Source: Bradyrhizobium sp. AT1
GTDB lineage: Bacteria > Pseudomonadota > Alphaproteobacteria > Rhizobiales > Xanthobacteraceae
Length of the DNA stretch: 50,818 bases
Reading direction: 5' to 3'
NCBI RefSeq assembly: GCF_001590795.1
Contig: NZ_JXDL01000001.1
Span: 370,037 to 420,854 of the forward strand
Shown here: positions 41,127 through 47,856 of the stretch, in pieces
How the letters are laid out: each line of letters opens with the position of its first letter
Numbering within the stretch: the first letter of the stretch is position 1
Notes under the pieces: generated by a model
What the model was told of the DNA's origin: nothing
What the model saw: the letters and a program-made list of their open reading frames with translations, nothing else
Databases searched by the model: none
Program-made: the position numbers and the translations under genes

Positions 41127-41312
41127 ATGATGTCCGAGGTCCAGGTCCACACCGTCGCGCGGCAGATGCTCGAGCAGCACGGTTTTGCTGCGATCGCGAA
41201 GGCCGCCGAGCAGGCCCAGGCTTGCGAGGGCCGCGGCGAGGCCGACGAGGCCAGGGAATGGCGTCACATCGCCGACGCCATGAAGATCATGCGCGGGCCT
41301 CATCACAGCTGA
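41127..41312 (+). CDS. Small hypothetical protein, 61 aa
   Basis: This 61-residue, mostly helical cytoplasmic protein (MMSEVQVHTVARQMLEQHGF, then AAIAKAAEQAQACEGRGEAD) has AEEARE-type helices and ends in HHS. Two tandem ATGs stand at 41127 and 41130, with GAGAG upstream. I do not recognise a family, although similar short AIAKAAEQA proteins are common in bradyrhizobia. It follows minCDE but lies beyond its terminator. Confidence 0.6.
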   Translation: MMSEVQVHTVARQMLEQHGFAAIAKAAEQAQACEGRGEADEAREWRHIADAMKIMRGPHHS

Positions 41313-41332
41313 TCGCCGTAACTACAGCGGCC

Positions 41333-41578
41333 TCAACGACCGTCGCGCTCGGTTCCCTGCGATGGGGATCTGCGGGTTTGCGATTGGTTGCGGTCGCCTG
41401 CCTCCTTGCATGGAAGCGGCTCCCAAGTCCCATCAGGCGCTTGCTGATATGCGCTGCAGGCCGAGGAGGGCGAATTGCCCTCGGCTTTTTGGCTGTCTGT
41501 ATTCTTCGCCAGCACAGGGCCGGTCAGCACCGTGGCGGCCGCGAGCGTGCCGGCGAAAACGACATGGATCATCCGCAT
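41333..41578 (-). CDS. Small secreted protein, 81 aa
   Basis: This 81-residue exported protein has a signal peptide MRMIHVVFAGTLAAATVLTG (cleavage near LAK-N). The mature part is polar and has two cysteines (SSACSAYQQ, EPLPCKE) that could form one disulfide, followed by a basic disordered tail. ATG 41576-41578 is chosen because it places the signal at the N-terminus. Function unknown. Confidence 0.6.
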   Translation of the reverse strand: MRMIHVVFAGTLAAATVLTGPVLAKNTDSQKAEGNSPSSACSAYQQAPDGTWEPLPCKEAGDRNQSQTRRSPSQGTERDGR

Positions 41579-41691
41579 GAGAGGTTCCTGTTCGAATTCG
41601 AAGAGGCCCCGCATGCTTTCCAGAATTGTGACAATTTTTTGCCGGCGACAAACTTCGCCGCGGCGTGCTTAACGGAGCGACTGCCGGTCCG

Positions 41692-42081
41692 CTAGCCGCC
41701 CTTGGCGCGGATCAGGCCGGCGAGGTTAGTCTTCTGGGCCTCGCACCAGTTGGGCATGCCAAGGCGGCGCTGGTTGAGATCGGTCGCCTGGGTCGCCACC
41801 GCAACCTCAGCCATCAAATCGTCATCCTGCTTCTCGCCCATCTTGCCGCCGGTGTGCATCCAGGCGATGGCCTTGCGCACCTTCTCGGTGGTGCCTTCGG
41901 GCAGGTGCATCTGCTCCGCCTTCTGGACCAGGTCCTGGTAGACCACATCCGTGCCCGGGCATTCGACCTTGGCGGCGAAGGCCTGCAAGACCAGCGTCAC
42001 GTAGGTCGATCGCGGGTGGTCTTCGGCCTGGGCGGGGGCTGCGATCAGCAACAGGCCAGCGATCAGAAAACCGGTGCGCAT
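41692..42081 (-). CDS. Secreted hypothetical protein, 129 aa
   Basis: This 129-residue protein has a signal peptide MRTGFLIAGLLLIAAPAQAE and a helical mature region (STYVTLVLQAFAAKVECPGT ... TTEKVRKAIAWMHTGGKM). Two cysteines, at VECPG and NWCEA, may pair. No catalytic motif is visible. It starts at ATG 42079-42081, 125 nt from the divergent SDR start. Function unknown. Confidence 0.72.
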   Translation of the reverse strand: MRTGFLIAGLLLIAAPAQAEDHPRSTYVTLVLQAFAAKVECPGTDVVYQDLVQKAEQMHLPEGTTEKVRKAIAWMHTGGKMGEKQDDDLMAEVAVATQATDLNQRRLGMPNWCEAQKTNLAGLIRAKGG

Positions 42082-42206
42082 CCTTGGATATCTCCTCCGT
42101 TTTTTGGGAGGCTAGCGTCCGGCGGGCGGCTCCGCAATGGTGCCGGAGGCGAATTTGTCGCTTGCCACTGCGATGCGCTATCGTCACCCGAGATCCGGAG
42201 AACGAC

Positions 42207-42992
42207 ATGAGCCTGTTCAGCACGCCGTTCGACCCTGCCCGTGACATGGCGCTCGTCACCGGCGCAGGCAACGGCATCGGCCGCGCGATCGCGCAGGCCC
42301 TGGTCGGCGAGGGCGTCCGGACCGTGTTCGCCGATGTGAACGCCGAGCGCGTGACAGCTGCGATCAGCGCCAGCGCGAAGCCTGAACTGGCATTACCCTG
42401 GGTCGGCGATCTCGCCGAACTGGATGCGTGCGACGCGCTGCTTGCCGCCGCGCACGCAGCATTGGGCGAGATCACGCATTTGGTCCACGCCGCATCGCCG
42501 CCGCGGCGGGAGGCCGATCATGCGCTCGCGGTCGATCGCAGGACCTGGCAGCAGATGCACGCCGTCAATCTCGATGCCGGCTTTCATCTGGCGCGCGAGC
42601 TCGCCAAGCGGCTGATCGCGGCGAAGCGGCCGGGCTCGTTCCTGTTTCTCACCTCGCTGCATGCGGGCACGCCGCGCAACCTTCCGCATTATTCGACGGC
42701 GAAGGCGGGGATGGCGATGCTGGTGAAGGAGCTGGCCAAGACGTTCGGCCGCCATGGCATCCGCGTCAACGCGCTGGTGCCAGGTGCGATCGCGGCCGGC
42801 GGGTTCGTTGCGGATCCCGCGCTGGCGCGGCACATTCCGCTCGGGCGTCTCGGCGAGGCGGGCGACCTCGCACCGATGGCGCTCGCGGTGCTGTCGAACA
42901 AGCTCTCCGGTTACGTCACCGGCGCTTCCTTCGTCGTCGATGGCGGCTTGGCGCTGACGAACTGGTTCGAGGCGCCGTCGTTCGACGAATAG
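42207..42992 (+). CDS. Short-chain dehydrogenase/reductase
   Basis: This 261-residue classical SDR binds NAD(P)H at TGAGNGIGRAIA. It has HAASP in the NNAG position, the serine in FLFLTSLHAGTP, the catalytic YSTAKAGMAML pair and the usual C-terminal GYVTGASFVVDGG. It is a full-length enzyme of unknown substrate. ATG 42207 follows CCGGAG. It ends 0 nt from the convergent DUF6894-like gene. Confidence 0.9.
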   Translation: MSLFSTPFDPARDMALVTGAGNGIGRAIAQALVGEGVRTVFADVNAERVTAAISASAKPELALPWVGDLAELDACDALLAAAHAALGEITHLVHAASPPRREADHALAVDRRTWQQMHAVNLDAGFHLARELAKRLIAAKRPGSFLFLTSLHAGTPRNLPHYSTAKAGMAMLVKELAKTFGRHGIRVNALVPGAIAAGGFVADPALARHIPLGRLGEAGDLAPMALAVLSNKLSGYVTGASFVVDGGLALTNWFEAPSFDE

Positions 42993-43223
42993 TCAGCGGC
43001 GCCAGGCCGGCACCGGATCGAGCGGCGTGCGATAGAGCTCGTTGTCGTCGCGATCGGTGACGCGCACCGCGCAACCCTTCTGCTGCAGCTCCGGCTTCAC
43101 CTGCGACAGCTCGGTCGCCAGTTGATCGGCGCGATCGGAGGCAACCTCGATGTCCTCGAGAATGATTCCGCCCTGGTTCCTGAACTCTTCACCAACCACA
43201 AGATCGAAGGAGTAGTAAGGCAT
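42993..43223 (-). CDS. DUF6894-like small protein, 76 aa
   Basis: This 76-residue protein, MPYYSFDLVVGEEFRNQGGI then ILEDIEVASDRADQLATELS, resembles the DUF6894 group of rhizobial small proteins (MPxYxFD...GxxLxDxxxAxxEA). A C-terminal strand reads GCAVRVTDRDDNELYRTPLD. ATG 43221-43223 is chosen for the match to the MPxY start. Function unknown. Confidence 0.65.
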   Translation of the reverse strand: MPYYSFDLVVGEEFRNQGGIILEDIEVASDRADQLATELSQVKPELQQKGCAVRVTDRDDNELYRTPLDPVPAWRR

Positions 43224-43368
43224 CCGAATTCCCCGATGTGAGGAGCTGAGCTTCGGTGGAAGTCTCAACACATGTCGGATGCTACCACTGAGTCGATATC
43301 CAACGGATGAACAGGCCGCGCAATCTCTGTGCTTAAGGCGCAGAAATGATGTGCAGCATGTGGGGCCA

Positions 43369-43490
43369 TTAAGAGTTTATTAAATACGTGGCGCGAACAT
43401 GAAGCATGGAATTGCAACAGAACCGGGCTCCGGGAACCGGCAGTTGCAAGAGAAGGCCGCCGGCATAGATCCCGACGGCCTTTTCTCTTG
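43369..43490 (+). ncRNA. Candidate small transcript (promoter-box plus terminator, no gene)
   Basis: The 362-nt gap 43224-43585 has no convincing gene. It holds TTAAGAGTTTATTAA (43369-43383, a CtrA-like TTAA-N7-TTAA without the final C) and, about 65 nt further, a strong rho-independent hairpin at 43447-43490 ending TTTTCTCTTG. Between them, CCGGGCTCCGGGAACCGG can fold. A 30-residue reading frame from ATG 43399 runs into the hairpin and is weak. A small RNA or leaderless peptide is possible. This is an inference from layout only. Confidence 0.35.
43447..43490 (+). terminator. Strong hairpin terminator
   Basis: CAAGAGAAGGCCG pairs with CGGCCTTTTCTCTTG (2-nt bulge in the right arm, 16-nt loop). 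No annotated gene runs into it from the left on this strand, which is why it is noted. Confidence 0.75.
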
Positions 43491-43585
43491 AGCGAAATAT
43501 CGCTTTCCGTAGTTGCCCGGACTCAACGCTTCACATCGACTCGGACAGCGTGTGCGACGTCGTCGCGCAGGACTGTTGCGCGCGT

Positions 43586-44623
43586 CTAGCGCAACGGCAT
43601 CGGCGGACGCACGACGGGTCCGTCGTCGTCAGCGACAGCTTGAGTGGTGGCGACCGGTGCGGCCGGTGGCGGCGGCATCGCTGCAGCTTGCGTGGGCGGC
43701 GGCGGAGGCGCGGGCGGCGCCAGCGAAGAAGCCGGCATGTAAGTCCGCGACACCACCGGTTTCGGTTTGTGAGCCGGCGGCGGTGACGGAGCTCGTGGCG
43801 CGACCGCAGCGGCGCGCGCGCGCGGATCGACGGGCCTGGCCTCGGCTGTCGGCTTCGGCGCGGGCGGCTTCGCCATCTCGCGCGCCATCTGCTCCTGTCC
43901 GGCCTTCAACTCTGCGATGTTGGCCTTGAGCTGCTCGATCTGCTGCGCCATCGCGGCGAGGTCGCGCGTCATCGATTGCACCGACTGAGCTGCATCGGAA
44001 GGTGTTGCCGCAGGCGTGGTGGCCGCAACCTGGGTCGCAGGCGGTTGAGCGGCCGTCTGGTCGACGGCCACTTGTGCCGCAAGCGGGGCAGCCTGCTCTG
44101 CGGGCGGAGCGGCCTGCGCAGCAGCGACCGGCGCGCTCTGCGATGTCGACGGCAGCAGCGACACCAAGGCCGGGGTCCATTCGGCAAGCACCTGCCTGGC
44201 TTTGTCGCCGTGCTGCTCCCAGGCGATGGTGGCCGCGACGCTTGCTCCCGCAAACAGGAACGCGACGGACGCACCGCGCAGCCATCTGCCAATGGCAGAT
44301 CGTTTCCGCGGGGCGTGACCGTCGCTCGCGGCGACGCGTATGGCGGTGTCGACGGAAGGTGGGGTTGCGGCCGACGGCTCCGCGACAGGACTGAATTTGG
44401 GCTCCAGAGAGATTTTGCGGTCCAGCGAGATTTTGGGCTCCGGCGCGAATTTCGGCTCTGGACGCGGCGCCACGTCGGGCGCCAGCGCGGGCGCAATGCT
44501 GACGGGGCGGGAGGCCAACACAATGTCGGGCGCAATCTGAATCGCGTCGTGCGGATCGTTGTCCTTGACCGTGTCCTTCACGATCTCATCGACGATTTGC
44601 TTAGGGTTCAGCGTCGCGAGCAT
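43586..44623 (-). CDS. Proline/alanine-rich single-pass membrane protein
   Basis: This 345-residue protein is of unknown function. It has an acidic/hydrophobic cytoplasmic N-terminus of about 110 residues, a membrane segment at about 113-135 (GASVAFLFAGASVAATIAWE) and a low-complexity Ala/Gln/Pro region. A short coiled coil follows (LAAMAQQIEQLKANIAELKA), and the tail is proline-rich (SLAPPAPPPPPTQAAAMPPP). The layout is that of an envelope linker or a TolA-like spacer, but there is no family match I can name. ATG 44621-44623 is used. Confidence 0.72.
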   Translation of the reverse strand: MLATLNPKQIVDEIVKDTVKDNDPHDAIQIAPDIVLASRPVSIAPALAPDVAPRPEPKFAPEPKISLDRKISLEPKFSPVAEPSAATPPSVDTAIRVAASDGHAPRKRSAIGRWLRGASVAFLFAGASVAATIAWEQHGDKARQVLAEWTPALVSLLPSTSQSAPVAAAQAAPPAEQAAPLAAQVAVDQTAAQPPATQVAATTPAATPSDAAQSVQSMTRDLAAMAQQIEQLKANIAELKAGQEQMAREMAKPPAPKPTAEARPVDPRARAAAVAPRAPSPPPAHKPKPVVSRTYMPASSLAPPAPPPPPTQAAAMPPPPAAPVATTQAVADDDGPVVRPPMPLR

Positions 44624-44930
44624 CGCAGCTCCTCTGAAGCCCAGGCGTCTGAAGCCCGGATGTTAATTCCTGGTCGTCCGCATTGGCGCGAGCCGATCTA
44701 TGAGGCGAGCCCTAAACCTGATGAGCCCGGCCGATGACGCACGAGTCCAGCCGGGTTTGACCAAAGCAAGGCGAGGGGATGGAGATGATGCGACGCTCTT
44801 CCGCCGTTTGTGGTGATGGAACCCACGTTGTCGAACACGCGCATGTGTTCCGCGCGGCCTTGTTTTCAGCACGATTTTGGCAGCATCTGGGGAAGCTGGG
44901 GGCGCTGCTTCCGCTATCGGGGGGCCGGCG
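44624..44930. other. Gap between divergent genes, no gene seen
   Basis: The 307 nt between the proline-rich membrane protein and the lipoprotein gene contain only open frames without family resemblance. A TTAATTCC stretch lies near 44661. The promoter of each gene must lie here, and I see no clear -35/-10 pair or palindrome. Confidence 0.4.
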
Positions 44931-45584
44931 GTGCCAAGATCTTTATTCGCTTTATTCGTCCTTGCCTTGCTGCCGCTCGGCGGCTGTATGCAGACGACAC
45001 TCTCGCCATCGACGGATGCGAGCATGACGCCGCGCGACCGTCAGTTGCTCGCGCACACGCCTTACGCCCAGGCGAACGTGCCTGAGCAATATCTCCGCCA
45101 CATCGTCGACTACCAGCGCAAGGAGCAGCCGGGCACCATCCTGGTCGATACCGACGCGCGCTACCTCTATTATGTGCTGCCGGAAGGCAAGGCGATCCGC
45201 TACGGCGTTGCGGTCGGCGAGGAAGCCATGGCGTTCTCCGGCGTCGCGCGGGTCGGCCGCTTGGCGGAATGGCCGGACTGGGTTCCGACGGCGGACATCC
45301 AGGCGCGACTCGGCCCGTATCCGGCGCGGGTTCCCGGCGGTCCCGCCAATCCGTTGGGCGCGCGGGGCATCTATCTCTATGCCGGCAACAAGGACACGCT
45401 CTATCGCATCCACGGCACCAACCAGCCGGAATATATCGGGCAGGCGATCTCGTCGGGTTGCATCCGGATGCGCAACGAGGACGTGATCGATCTCTACGAC
45501 CGGGTGAAGCTGAATTCGATGGTCGTGGTGCTGCCGCCCGGACAGAACGCGCAGGCCGAGACGGGCTCGCGCTGGCGCGGGTAA
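44931..45584 (+). CDS. L,D-transpeptidase lipoprotein (YkuD domain)
   Basis: This 217-residue lipoprotein has a signal sequence ending LLPLGGCMQ, where the cysteine is the lipidation site. The YkuD catalytic domain follows: RKEQPGTILVDTDARYLYYV, and the active site HGTNQPEYIGQAISSGCIRM with H, S and the nucleophile cysteine intact. L,D-transpeptidases make 3-3 peptidoglycan cross-links or anchor proteins to it. The start is taken as GTG 44931, which gives a compact lipoprotein signal. TTG 44877 in the same frame is an alternative. Confidence 0.88.
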   Translation: MPRSLFALFVLALLPLGGCMQTTLSPSTDASMTPRDRQLLAHTPYAQANVPEQYLRHIVDYQRKEQPGTILVDTDARYLYYVLPEGKAIRYGVAVGEEAMAFSGVARVGRLAEWPDWVPTADIQARLGPYPARVPGGPANPLGARGIYLYAGNKDTLYRIHGTNQPEYIGQAISSGCIRMRNEDVIDLYDRVKLNSMVVVLPPGQNAQAETGSRWRG

Positions 45585-45702
45585 GCTCGCACGCGAAGAC
45601 GGTGCGACATTACTGGCGTGCGCCTGTGGACAATTTTATCCATTGTGTTGCGCGCGCCGTAACGCTTCGCGTCTAGCGTGCAGCGAGCAAGGGGTTGCTC
45701 GC

Positions 45703-46686
45703 ATGTATCTCGTGAAGAATTCGGCGCGCGCGCTGTTCGCCGCGCTGATTCCGCTGGCCATCGTCGAAGCCGTGCTGCTGGTCTTCGCGATCGCGGGCGG
45801 GCAGGTGACCGATCCGGTCGGTGTGCCGGCGCCGGATCAGATGCTGGTGTTCTATGCCGGCCGCATGGCAATGAACGCCGCCTTGCTGTTCACGGGACAT
45901 CTTCTGCTGCGTCAGTGGACGATCTCGAGCCGGCTCGCCTATGGCTCGATGGGCGGCGTCATGGCGGCGGTGAGCTACGGCATTGCGATCCGTCATCACA
46001 TCCAGCTGGCAGCGCCCGGCGACGGGACGGTGGTGACGATCGGCCTGTTGCCGACCATCGCGGGCATGATCGGCGGATTCCTCTACGGTCAGTTCGCCGG
46101 GCTGAGCCCGGTTGCGCGCGCAGCCGGGGCGGCTGCCGGGGCCGTTGCGCCGGTGTCGCCACAACTGGTGTTCAACGGGCCGGTCCGCGTCCGCACGTCG
46201 TTCGCAGGTATCGTCATTGCCGCGCTGATCCCGACGGTGCTCGCAACCCTGCTGCCCTACACGCTGCTGCCGCTGCTGATGAACGGCTTTGCGGACAAGA
46301 GCACCGCGCATATCTTCGCGGCGGTGATCCCGGCGCAGACCTTCATGGTCATGATGGTGATCTCGGTCATCCCTTCGAGCATCTTCATGCTCTGTGTTCA
46401 CCACGTCGCGCGAGCCATGAGCCGCGGTAACGCCTGGGAATACGCGGCGATTGGCGGCGGTGCGGCATTCGCCTGTACGCTGTTGCTTGCGTTTGCGGTG
46501 CCGCTGCTTGCCTTTCTCGTGATGCCGGCGGCATTCTGCGGGGCTGTCATGGGCGCGATCTATCGCCGCTTCGCCGGCCTCGAGCCGATGCCGCTACCGG
46601 AAGCGGTGATCGCAACCGATCCGAACGCGCTGGTCGATGCCGATCATCCGTCGCGGCACCAGCACGGCGTCATCCTCAGCAACTGA
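45703..46686 (+). CDS. Polytopic membrane protein of unknown function
   Basis: This 327-residue inner-membrane protein has about eight hydrophobic segments, for example ALFAALIPLAIVEAVLLVFA, FAGIVIAALIPTVLATLLPY and AFACTLLLAFAVPLLAFLVM. The C-terminal tail is polar with a histidine cluster (ADHPSRHQHG). No transporter or enzyme motif is apparent. ATG 45703 follows AAGGGG. It is transcribed alone in a region of envelope-related genes. Confidence 0.78.
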   Translation: MYLVKNSARALFAALIPLAIVEAVLLVFAIAGGQVTDPVGVPAPDQMLVFYAGRMAMNAALLFTGHLLLRQWTISSRLAYGSMGGVMAAVSYGIAIRHHIQLAAPGDGTVVTIGLLPTIAGMIGGFLYGQFAGLSPVARAAGAAAGAVAPVSPQLVFNGPVRVRTSFAGIVIAALIPTVLATLLPYTLLPLLMNGFADKSTAHIFAAVIPAQTFMVMMVISVIPSSIFMLCVHHVARAMSRGNAWEYAAIGGGAAFACTLLLAFAVPLLAFLVMPAAFCGAVMGAIYRRFAGLEPMPLPEAVIATDPNALVDADHPSRHQHGVILSN

Positions 46687-46714
46687 TCTGCGGGGACGGA
46701 AAGGTGATCTCGCC

Positions 46715-47146
46715 CTAGTCGGCGGGCCGGGCGATCCGCCACTGTAGCGTCGTGGCATTGCCGTTGGCGTCGCCCGGCGCCTTGTCGGCGGGCGAGGTGT
46801 AGAGCGGACGATAACGATAGGCCCACATCTTGCTGCCGTCGTTGCGGCTGATCACGGTGAAGTCACCGATCGCCTTGGCGTCGGCCGTTGCGGCGAGTGG
46901 CACCCAGCTCTCGGTGCACTTGCCGTTGCAGTTCGACGTCTTCCCGGTGGTGTCGTGCTCGTAATAATAGAGCGTCATGCCCTTGAGATCGACGAGCTTG
47001 GGACCCTGCTTGGTGATGACCACCTTCGCCGGCGCGGTCGTCGCCTCGGGCTTCGGCGGAGGCGGTTCGCCGCCGCCATGGCCGTTCGCGAGCGCTGGAG
47101 CGCTCGATAACGCGATAGCTGCCGCCGCGATGAGACACCTGAACAT
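46715..47146 (-). CDS. Secreted COG4315-type repeat protein
   Basis: This 143-residue exported protein has a signal peptide MFRCLIAAAAIALSSAPALA. The mature part has the motif of the secreted lipoprotein-15/COG4315 family: LVDLKGMTLYYYEHDTTGKT, SNCNGKCTESWVPLAATADA with the C-x3-C pair, then SKMWAYRYRPLYTSPADKAP. The function of the family is unknown, although it is often linked to envelope stress. ATG 47144-47146 is chosen because it starts the signal. A perfect CtrA-type box lies 23 nt upstream. Confidence 0.85.
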   Translation of the reverse strand: MFRCLIAAAAIALSSAPALANGHGGGEPPPPKPEATTAPAKVVITKQGPKLVDLKGMTLYYYEHDTTGKTSNCNGKCTESWVPLAATADAKAIGDFTVISRNDGSKMWAYRYRPLYTSPADKAPGDANGNATTLQWRIARPAD

Positions 47147-47168
47147 CGGAAAACCCCCGAACCGTAAA

Positions 47169-47184
47169 GTTAATCGCGCGTTAA
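47169..47184 (-). promoter_or_regulatory. CtrA-type box upstream of the COG4315 gene
   Basis: On the minus strand TTAACGCGCGATTAAC matches TTAA-N7-TTAAC exactly. It lies 23-38 nt before the start codon at 47146. Such a close position could mean a short leader or repression. Inferred from the motif only. Confidence 0.58.
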
Positions 47185-47278
47185 ACGCAGAATGTTGCGG
47201 ACCGTAGCAGCTGAAGGTTAGTTCCAGGTTTCGCGGCGTTGCGAAAAGCACTCCATAGAAATACGGAGGCAGAGGGCT

Positions 47279-47743
47279 CTACGCCTGCATGTCGCGCAGG
47301 GGCGCGCGGCTCAAATCGTTGCCGGCGGCGATCGCCTTGCGCAGCAGCCGCATCAACTCTTCGCCCTCTTTCGCGCTGAGGCCGCGCAGCATGATGCGCT
47401 GGGCCGATTCCACGGCCGGCGTGACTTTGCGCAGCGTGCGCCGGCCCTCGTCGGTGATCTCGAGCTCCCGGGCCCGGCGGTCGCGGCTGGAGGCGCGGCG
47501 CTCGACCAGCCCCTTCTGCACCAGGCGGTCGATCACGCCGGTGATGGTGGTGCGGTCAAAGGCGATCAATCCTGCGAGCGTCACCTGGTCGAGCCGCGGA
47601 TTGGCCTTGATGGTGGCGAGCGCGGCGTATTGCACCGGCGTCAGGTCGAAGCCGGCGTCTTCGACCTCGGCCAGGAAGACCGCGACTGCGATCTGCTGGA
47701 AGCGGCGCGCCAGATGCCCGGGCATGTCGTTGTTGTCTTTCAC
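47279..47743 (-). CDS. MarR-family transcriptional regulator
   Basis: This 154-residue winged-helix regulator has its recognition region at VTLAGLIAFDRTTITGVIDR and the wing RASSRDRRARELEITDEGRR. It is MarR-like, and such proteins often sense phenolic ligands. GTG 47741-47743 is chosen because AGGAGGAG lies 6 nt upstream. It is divergent from the aromatic monooxygenase gene, with a palindrome between them (47798-47816), so it likely represses that gene and is released by the substrate or a product. Confidence 0.92.
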   Translation of the reverse strand: MKDNNDMPGHLARRFQQIAVAVFLAEVEDAGFDLTPVQYAALATIKANPRLDQVTLAGLIAFDRTTITGVIDRLVQKGLVERRASSRDRRARELEITDEGRRTLRKVTPAVESAQRIMLRGLSAKEGEELMRLLRKAIAAGNDLSRAPLRDMQA

Positions 47744-47789
47744 CGAATTCTCCTCCTCGAGCAGGGAGACAGGGCCGGATGCGCGATCG

Positions 47790-47818
47790 TTGACAAGTAT
47801 ACTGATAGTCAGCATACT
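47790..47818 (+). promoter_or_regulatory. Monooxygenase promoter with embedded MarR operator
   Basis: TTGACA (47790-47795) and CATACT (47813-47818), 17 nt apart, form a good promoter for the plus-strand gene. The palindrome TATACTGATAGTCAGCATA (47798-47816, arms TATRCTGA/TCAGYATA) fills the spacer, so a bound MarR protein would block RNA polymerase. Confidence 0.75.
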
Positions 47819-47856
47819 GATCAATCTCAAAGAGAACGTTGACGGGAGAAGCTTCC

